A stretch of 64,000 bases of DNA from Diogma glabrata (lineage: Eukaryota; Arthropoda; Insecta; Diptera; Cylindrotomidae). Both the position numbers and the translations under genes were made by a program. Shown here in pieces: positions 56,410-64,000 of this stretch. The notes under the pieces were generated by a model that worked only from the letters and a program-made list of their open reading frames with translations, had not been told where the DNA came from and ran no database searches. The stretch is from contig OY856188.1 of the NCBI GenBank assembly GCA_963693315.1, positions 269,137,114-269,201,113 of the forward strand, written 5' to 3'. Position 1 is the stretch's first letter; each line of letters begins with the position of its first letter.

Positions 56410-58670
56410 GAAGAAGCTCTTGTAGCTGGGGAACGATTAACATTTTATTCCTGTAAAAATTCTGCAACGCGCAATTAAATAATCATGGCCAGAAACAAGG
56501 AACTGACTAAATGATAAATTTGTTTTTTTACTTTGAAAGTTAGCATGAACGAAACTTTGTGATTTCTGTGGCAAATGGCGTCATTTAAAAATATCTGATG
56601 TTAGATTTCTGATGTAAGACAGGGAAAAATTTGATTCAATTGTATAACTGTTTTTAACGGTTCTTCAATTAAGTAAGTTTAATTTTATTCAGTGGCACAA
56701 AAAATTCCTCGCGTTATTTATCAAAGCTTTGTTTTTTATTATAAAGGGTTTTTCATCTAATTCTGTCATTACGAATTACATTTTTCAATTAAATATTTTA
56801 TCCATTTGACGGTATTAAAACTAACTTTATTTGTTTGTTTTTTTAAACAATAATAGTACGCATTCTTACATTCACGAAGAATAAAAATTTTGTTGTGTTG
56901 CGCTTTAATTTTTATTCAGCGCAGCAAAATAATGAAATTTTGTTTGTCTGTATATGAACATATATATACGGTACATACAAAACCTTTGAAATAAAACCGC
57001 ATGAATACTTTAATTTAAAACTATTTCAAAAACTCGTGCAATTTTTACTTTAATCTTCGAAATGGAATCAAAATAATTCAGAGTAAAATAAATGACAGTG
57101 CTACCGTTGATTCAATAGAGTTAATTCGCTAGTACTCATATAAGATATCACCTGAGCTAGTGATATTTCAGTGCTATGGTCAGTGTCATGTAAAATCACA
57201 AGTTAGCTTGTAGTCCAGAACAAGCAGCGGAACTACGCATGGTTGTCATAGCAATAAATCAACATTTAAACAATTTACAACCGTTTACCCGTCACGCAAG
57301 TCATAACAACGGGCTTACGACACATAATAGTGAACAACAGCTTCGATCTTTAACCCGAATAAACAAAACACGTATCATAGCACTAACACACAATGACTCC
57401 TAATAGCTATAACTAAAAAGAATCTAACCCTTCATATTCCTAAATTTATTTAATAGCCGCGAAGTTTAACTAAATTAATTTTGTTACTTAATTCCATAAT
57501 TCTATGTAAGAAAATCCCTGTATTTTCCTGTTTCGAATTTACCTTTTCTTATCTCAAAATAAAAAAAATTTTCTTGTGTTCTTTTCACTGTTTCTTAAAT
57601 TAGATTAATTTTGATTTATTGATGATCAATTGAAATTTAGAATTTTTTCTAGCAGAAAAAAAAATTTATAATGAATTGCTTCATTTTATGGTTGTTTATT
57701 TGATTTAAATTTTATTTATTGAAGTTGATTTTTTTCCTTCTTCGGTTTACCTTTTTCTTTCTGGTGAATTTGCTGGTGTGAGTGAGGTTTATCTAAATAA
57801 TTGTTGTTGATTTATATAATTTTTTTTTATAGAAATTTTAAAGCAAGATATTCTCTATACACATGAGATTTTTAACAAACAAGAGTTTTTTCATCATATG
57901 TACATATGAAAATTAAATCAAGTTAGTATATTTAAGTTTCTGCAAAACGCAACCATATTCTTGTTGCAAACTAAATATTTTTCAAACCACATTTCAATAG
58001 AGAATAGGAATTATTATAATTTCTAAAATTAGTTAAGCTATATGTAAAGTGTATACAAACACTGACATCTAGTGATTGATTGTTTTATTTAAAACTTAAA
58101 ACATAAAACTAGAAATGTTCTAAGCAAATTTTCTGTTGTTAATAGTGAAAAACTATTGTTATAACAAATCCTTGTGTTCACAGTATAAACATAAAACTTT
58201 AAATATTACTCTAACTCTTTTCAATTAAATTAATTTAAAAAACTTTCTTTGAAACTTACTGAACATGTAAAAAAATATATTTATTATGCTGGTGTATTGT
58301 AGTTCAAACCATTGATGTAGACTTAATGGTTTAATTCAGAGTTGAAAAAGTTTTGCATCTAATAAATGTTTTTCTGCTTATTACTAGAAATGGAGCATTT
58401 GCGTTTTTACAATAAAGAAAATTGAAATGGTAATTTTAATTGTAAGCTTGCTTGTAAGTAAATTTATTTTTTAGTGCAATTGCTATGGGATTTTTATTTC
58501 TGTTTGTAAAATTGTAAATTGAACTTAATGCTAGATTTTTGTAAACAACATTTTTTATAATTGGCGTGTGATATCTTAGTTAAACTAAACAAATTAGTAG
58601 GTAAGACACTACGTCCACGTTTTGCTACCTAAGTTATGCTAATAGAATTAGGTGTGCATTAGTGTAGAGG
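56410..58670. other. AT-rich interval without recognised genes
   Basis: No protein family or repeat recognised on either strand. Confidence 0.5.
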
Positions 58671-58672
58671 TG

Positions 58673-58874
58673 CACTGAAAGAAAAATCTCGGTTACTACA
58701 ACCTACTTTGTGCCAATCGAACTTTTCCTGTCACCTCAAATTTGATTATCTTATCATCAAAAACCAAATATGAAGATAATACAACCTAATTGAAGACACT
58801 ACAGCCGGATGTGATGTCATCGTGAACAAATAATCACTGTGCCAACCGAATGATAAAATTTTTTCTTTCAGTGT
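58673..58874. mobile_element. Small MITE with CACTGAAAGAAAAA ends
   Basis: CACTGAAAGAAAAATC at 58673 is matched by the inverted AATTTTTTCTTTCAGTG near 58858-58874. Further matching inward includes CGGTTxxxxCAACC-type and TGTGCCAA words (58710 and 58840). About 200 bp, no coding. A TG-containing flank is seen on both sides but the target duplication is unclear. Confidence 0.65.
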
Positions 58875-58889
58875 GCATAGTATATAATG

Positions 58890-60012
58890 TCACCTAACTA
58901 AGCCCCGCCATTTTTAAAAAAATTTAAAACAAAGATTGTGTTGTATTGTGCTACAGTTGTGCTGGATGTGCTACACAGATAGAATGCCATATCACCAATG
59001 GAAAAAAGTTGGCACGCTGAAACAATTTTTCGAGCAGAAGTTAGCCCCGCCATTTTGAAAAATCTAAAAAACAAATGTTGTCCTGTATTGTTCTCGAGTT
59101 GTGCTGGTTGTGCTATTTAGAAAAATATTTCATATCCCTAGTGGAAAAATTTTATAACACTATAATCATTTTTTCGAGTAAAAGTTAGCCCCGCCATGTT
59201 GGAAAAAAACAAATGGTCTGCTGTACGGTGTTAAGGTTGTGCTAGTTGTGCTATTCAAGAACAAAGTTGTACCACCAGCAGAATAATTTAAACACGCTAA
59301 AACGATTTTTCGAGTTGAGGTTAGCCCCGCCATTTTGAAAAAAAATTAAAAGCAAAGGTTGTACTGTATTGTGCTAGGGTTGTGCTTGTTGGGCTACTCA
59401 GAAATAGTTCCATATTATCAATGAAAAAAAGTTGGCGCGCTAAAACGACTTTTCGAGCAGAAGTTAGCCCGCCATTTTGAAAAAATATGACAACCATAGG
59501 TTGTGCTGTATTGTGCTCGAGTTGTGCTGGTTGTGCTACTTAGACAAAAAAATTCGTAACCCTAACAGAAATTTTTTACAAAGTTAGCATAATTTTTTTC
59601 GAATAGAAGTTAGCCCCACCATTTTGGAAGAAATCAAAAACAAAAGAAGTGCTGTATTGTGTTATAGTTGAGCTGGTTGTGCTACTGAAAAAATATCATA
59701 TCACCAACAGAATAATTTAAGCCACGCTAAAACCATTTTTCAAATAAAAGTTAGCCCCGCCATTTTGGAAAAAAAGGAAAAACAAAGGGTCTGCTCCAGC
59801 ACAACTCGAGAACAATACAGGACAACCTTTGTTTTTTAGATTTTTCAAAATAATGGGGCCAGCTTCTGCTCGAAAAATTGTTTCAGCATGCCAACTTTTT
59901 TCCATTGGTGATATGGCATTATTTCTGAGTAGCACATCCAGCACAACTGTACTACAATACAGCACAATATTTGTTTTAATTTTTTTTAAAATGGCTGGGC
60001 TTAGTTAGGTGA
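58890..60012. mobile_element. Fold-back element built from 141-bp tandem units
   Basis: Ends TCACCTAACTAAG (58890-58902) and CTTAGTTAGGTGA (60000-60012) are exact inverted repeats. Inside, a unit beginning AGTTAGCCCCGCCATTTTG is repeated in direct orientation at about 58902, 59043, 59185, 59323, 59464, 59611 and 59753 (spacing 138-147 bp). From about 59796 the sequence turns round and 1.5 units run in inverted orientation, pairing with 58890-59112 at about 92% identity by eye. No coding capacity. Tandem repeats inside inverted arms are the architecture of FB-type fold-back elements. Confidence 0.88.
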
Positions 60013-60029
60013 AATTAGTATATACTGCT

Positions 60030-60920
60030 TATACTCGATGTTAAGAAATCACGGCAACTCATTGGTGCCCTAAATTCCACTTAACCGTATGTTCTCCATA
60101 TATAGAACTATATAGAGCGGAACGAAGTTTCTGAAAACCTGAAAATTAGGTCGCTAAGTGTTTAACCCTCATTTTCGTAAAATTAAATTTGTTATCAACA
60201 TCGTACTGTACACTGCATCCGGACTACAATTTAAAAATAATAATATGCAACATACTGTTCACGCATTATCGTGAATTGTTAAATAGTTTACCTGAAAAAT
60301 CAAAATATTTTAAATTAGAATCAAAACAAAACCAATTAAAGATTTATAAAATTATGCAAAACATTACCAAAACAATCCTTTTGAAATGTCAACGAAACTT
60401 TCAATTTTGAATTGACGTGTTCGGTATATTTTGATCATTCATTCGATATTTTCAATTTTCACATTGAATTTATGTGTTCGTTATTCTATATTATTAATTC
60501 GATAGTTTCGAGATCGTTGGTAAACTTGACAGCTGTGATTTGTAGAGTTTTGGCTTTCTATAAAATGGACTGTTTTTGGTAGTTTTGCTCTCTTATTCTT
60601 ACGAATTTATACCTGAATAGTATAGTCAATAAAAAGTGTTGTTTGTGTTTTTTTCATGTAGTTGGTTAAGTATGAGCTAAGCTCTGTCTTGTTATTTTTT
60701 AAGTAAATTTTAAAATATTTTGTATTCCCATGTGTTTAAATCAATAGTTGTAAAATTAATAAAGGAGTTTATATAAAGTTGTGTGCATCAGGTCAGTTGT
60801 TTTAATGTATATATATTAACCAAATAGTTTTTTCTTGTTTCTCTGACAAATATTCGTCGAGTGTCGAGTAAAAAAAACCTCGTATAAGTTTCATCGATTG
60901 GAACGGGTGATGTGTCCATG
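60030..60920. other. Interval without recognised genes
   Basis: AT-rich; no family recognised. Confidence 0.5.
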
Positions 60921-60924
60921 ATAT

Positions 60925-62270
60925 TTTCATTTCATATGTACATAACTTCAACTATTATATGAGCTGATATTTTCATCATTGCATAGTTCATCTCATATGT
61001 ACATAATCTCAACTATTATCTGATCTGATGTTCTCGTCATTACTTCAGTGAATCATCGCAATTACATAACTTCAAATATTAAACGAGCTAATATTTTCAT
61101 TTCATATGTACATAACCTCAACTATTATATGATCTGATGTTTTCGTCATTACTTCAGTGAATCATCGCAATTACCTAACTCCAAATATTAAACGAGCTGA
61201 TATTTTCATTTTATATGTGCATAACTTCAACTATTATATGAGCTGATATTTTCATCATTGCATAGTTCATCTCATATGTACATAATCTCAACTATTACAT
61301 GATCTGATATTTTCGTCGTTGCTTCAGTTAGTCATCGCATTTACATAACTTCAAATATTATATGAGCTGATATTTTCATCAGTGCATAGTTCATCTCATA
61401 TATACATAATCTCAACTATTATCTGATCTGATGTTTTCGTCATTACTTCAGTGAATCATCGCAATTACATAACTTCAAATATTAAACGAGCTGATATTTT
61501 CATTTCATATGTACATAACCTCAACTATTATATGATCTGATGTTTTCGTCATTACTTCAGTGAATCATCGCAATTACCTAACTCCAAATATTAAACGAGC
61601 TGATATTTTCATTTTATATGTGCATAACTTCAACTATTATATGAGCTGATATTTTCATCATTGCATAGTTCATCTCATATGTACATAATCTCAACTATTA
61701 CATGATCTGATGCTTTCGTCATTACTTCAGTGAATCATCGCAATTACATAACTTCAAATATTAAACGAGCTGATATTTTCATTTCATATGTACATAACTT
61801 CAACTATTATATGAGCTGATATTTTCATCATTGCATAGTTCATCTCATATGTACATAATCGCAACTATTATATGATCTGATATTTTCGTCATTGCTTCAG
61901 TTAGTCATCGCATCTACATAACTTCAAATATTATATGAGCTGATATTTTCATCATTGCATAGTTCATCTCATATGTACATAATCTCAACTATTATATGAT
62001 CTGATGTTTTCGTCATTACTTCAGTGAATCATCGCAATTACCTAACTCCAAATATTATATGAGCTGATATTTTCGTCATTACTTCTGTTAATCATCTCGT
62101 TTGCATAACTTCAATTATTATATGAGCTGAGATATTTTCATCATTGCATCATTCATCTCACTTACATAATTTCAACTATTATATGAGCTGAGACATTTTC
62201 GTCATTGCTTCAATCAAAACATCTCATATGTACATGATTTTCAACTATTATATGAGTCGATATTAGTCTC
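60925..62270 (+). repeat. Satellite array, 53-61-bp monomer with 403-bp higher-order repeat
   Basis: The monomer is CATATGTACATAACTTCAAC then TATTATATGAGCTGATATTTTCATCATTGC and a variable tail. Two main variants (GAGCTGATATTTTCATCATTG and GATCTGATGTTTTCGTCATTA) alternate. The rare variant word TTACCTAACTCCAAATATTA occurs at 61171, 61574 and 62038, spacing 403 and 464 bp. This shows that blocks of about seven monomers were duplicated as a unit. The right edge (62060-62270) is more degenerate. Confidence 0.93.
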
Positions 62271-62279
62271 TGTATTTCT

Positions 62280-63370
62280 CTGGGTCTCACATTACCTTGA
62301 TATTTGCATCATGGTGTTGGAAGTTGATGTGCCAACCAACTCACATCAAAATATATCGTCAAGAAAAAAATACAGTCCACCTCTCATCGACGCCGCATCA
62401 CATACTAAACCTTAGTAATACTGGTGTTATCCAAAATCTTACAAACTAAGCGAAAAATTACGCAGCGTATTAGGCTGGAAGACATATAAATAGTACTGAA
62501 GCTTTACGGCATTCTTTGATTTCCATACATGAATGACGTTGTTCAAACAGTTGTTGTTCGCAAAGAAAATGGATCACATGGTTATTTCGTAGCAGTAAAA
62601 GTGCAACAAACCCTCAACCCGTTAGCTACAACGTTGATTCCTTTCTTTACATTATGTTAAAATGAGCATATTTTAGCGACGCAAATGGGAAAAGCTGTTT
62701 GACCGACAACCAGCCACGCTTAAGAAAACTATGATATTCAGACTTTACACAAGGCAGGGAGATTGCTACTTTTTCGCATATATAATAATGTGCCTGGTTC
62801 CAGCTCTTTTCACTAATTGGGAATTGTCAACGGAGTAACACATGCCATTTTTTCCATTGCAATGCAAGCGCTGAACTTGTTAGAAACTGACCGATACTAC
62901 CTAGGATGTATTCATTAAAATATTTTTCTTCAATACGTAATGAAATATATGAACATGGATTCCTCAGGAAAAAACTACTGCTCCTATACCATTATCAACA
63001 TTTTTTGTCCTTCGATCCGGGTTATTATTAATCGAGAATAATCAGATCCGGAAATCAACATAGCCATTTCTACAAAACCACCCGGTTCTTATGATAAGTG
63101 TAAAAGAGTTATTTATATTATTGCATGAATTTTGAAATTATTAAATAAAATGAATTTAAATTATGTTAGTGTGTTGTAATATTAATATGTTGTAATATTA
63201 TTTATAACTAATTCAAATCCATCTGAAGTTCGGTTTCTAAAAATAAAGCTGAAAGCTTTGAGATATCAAGACTTCGGTCTGGGTTGATTTAGTTTTCGGA
63301 TTTTGATATAATTTTCGGCAAAAAGCTTCAAAGAGCACATTGTTTTTAGTTTTGGGTTTCTATGTTGAAT
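62280..63370. other. Interval without recognised genes
   Basis: No family recognised. TAATATTA words cluster near 63175-63200. Confidence 0.5.
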
Positions 63371-63374
63371 TACA

Positions 63375-63600
63375 TTTCATGTCATACAAATAGTTAATTT
63401 TATTTTTTTCACAAAAATTGGGTCAAAAATAAATGAAAATCATTCTTTTGACACACTTGACAATGCCTTTTTGACAAAGCCATATGGCAAAAATCTAGTT
63501 TTTGGTCTCAAATACCAATCCGACTATCAAGATTTTTTTAAATTGTTCAAATGTTCAAATTACACACTTGACAATTTTTTGACACACTTTGGGTTCAATT
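63375..63600 (+). repeat. Single copy of the 53.2-kb tandem repeat unit
   Basis: CATTTCATGTCATACAAATA, CTTTTGACACACTTGACAAT, ATCTAGTTTTTGGTCTCAAA and ACTATCAAGATTTTTTTAAA match 53290-53740 in order. Confidence 0.8.
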
Positions 63601-63604
63601 ATTG

Positions 63605-63785
63605 AACACATCGTCCTTTCGGCTCTTTCCATTGAGTATACTCATTTTTGTTTGCTTTTTTAGAGTCAGTAGGTTACGCCTAAAAGTAATGCCTAAAACG
63701 TCGAGAAATGCCAAAAAAGTGGGGAAAGAATTTCACTTTTGGCTCAAAAACGTAATACTTGGGTCTTTCAGACCGAAGTATTATC
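63605..63785 (+). repeat. Dispersed repeat, copy B (window end)
   Basis: CTAAAACGTCGAGAAATGCC, AAAAAAGTGGGGAAAG, ATTTCACTTTTGG and GGTCTTTCAGACCGAAGTA match 131-245. This copy has a 14-15-bp insertion after the CAGTAG word relative to copy A. The 108-codon frame across it is not a recognised protein. Confidence 0.75.
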
Positions 63786-64000
63786 ACTCCAATCCTCTTT
63801 TGACATATTTTGTGTTACAATTCACTGGAATTCCTTTTGAAAGTTTATTTAAGGGGAGAAGAAGAATTCTTGGAATTCTTAGAACATCGCACAGATGCCT
63901 TGAAAACAATGCGATCTTCTTCATCTAATCCCAGAATTCATAAAGCAAATAAAGTAAAAGGACATTTAACAGCCACAAAGCTAGATTTTGTGCATTGCGA

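Noticed and set aside
60925..62270. Possible CRISPR array because of regularly spaced repeats
   Set aside because: Eukaryotic satellite: the whole unit repeats, there are no unique spacers, and no cas-like genes exist.
60925..62270. Hammerhead-like CTGATG...CGTCAT words in the satellite
   Set aside because: No GAAA core or flanking stems; the match is limited to the CTGATG word.
1..64000. Bacterial-type promoters, ribosome binding sites or operons
   Set aside because: The content is eukaryotic transposon DNA; A/T-rich TATA-like words are everywhere and carry no information here.

Overview
The window looks like intergenic or heterochromatin-like DNA from an arthropod, most probably a dipteran fly. 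It is strongly AT-rich with long A/T runs and has no bacterial-style gene packing. Everything I can recognise as coding belongs to decayed transposable elements of families common in flies: Penelope-like, jockey/CR1-like LINE, RTE-like LINE, Ty1/copia, Ty3/gypsy, BEL/Pao, Tigger/pogo, IS630/Tc1-mariner and hAT. I found no host gene, no functional tRNA or rRNA, and no CRISPR array. The species call is an inference from element content and base composition only.

Layout. 1-250 is a dispersed repeat that recurs at 63.64-63.79 kb. 0.25-4.3 kb is AT-rich with little structure. 4.3-6.8 kb holds degenerate tandem repeats and a long fold-back (5745-6822). 6943-8507 is a complete-ended Tigger/pogo element that has lost its catalytic domain. 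8.69-9.59 kb is a gypsy RT/RNase H relic on the minus strand. 9.6-11 kb holds 21-bp repeats and an IS630/Tc1-mariner transposase relic. 11.8-12.4 kb is a divergent Penelope-like relic. 12.71-14.14 kb is a fold-back with an (AAT)n core inserted into a tandem array. 16.83-19.72 kb is a DNA element invaded by an inverted Penelope pair. 20.6-21.8 kb is a BEL/Pao relic. 24.1-27.5 kb holds two LINE copies, a 215-bp-arm inverted repeat and a 9-bp minisatellite. 27.76-30.17 kb is a hAT element. 35.47-38.49 kb is a long-TIR DNA transposon of a family I cannot name. 42.6-43.26 kb is a LINE 3' end. 44.2-47.4 kb is a copia element carrying two MITEs, followed directly by an RTE-like LINE (47.5-49.3 kb). 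51.93-53.24 kb is a second Penelope copy. 53.2-56.4 kb is tandem and dispersed repeats plus a candidate LTR. 58.67-60.01 kb is a MITE next to a fold-back built of 141-bp units. 60.93-62.27 kb is a higher-order satellite.

The elements do not work together as a pathway. The biology is in the nesting: MITEs in copia gag, a fold-back inside a satellite unit, a Penelope dimer inside a DNA element, and RTE joined to copia. At least five different fold-back or long-TIR structures occur in 64 kb, which is the most distinctive property of the locus. Every transposase or polymerase shows frameshifts, stops or deletions, so none appears able to move by itself. The best candidates for something undescribed are the long-TIR transposon at 35.47-38.49 kb, the fold-back at 58.89-60.01 kb, and the hammerhead-like block kept in all three Penelope 3' ends.
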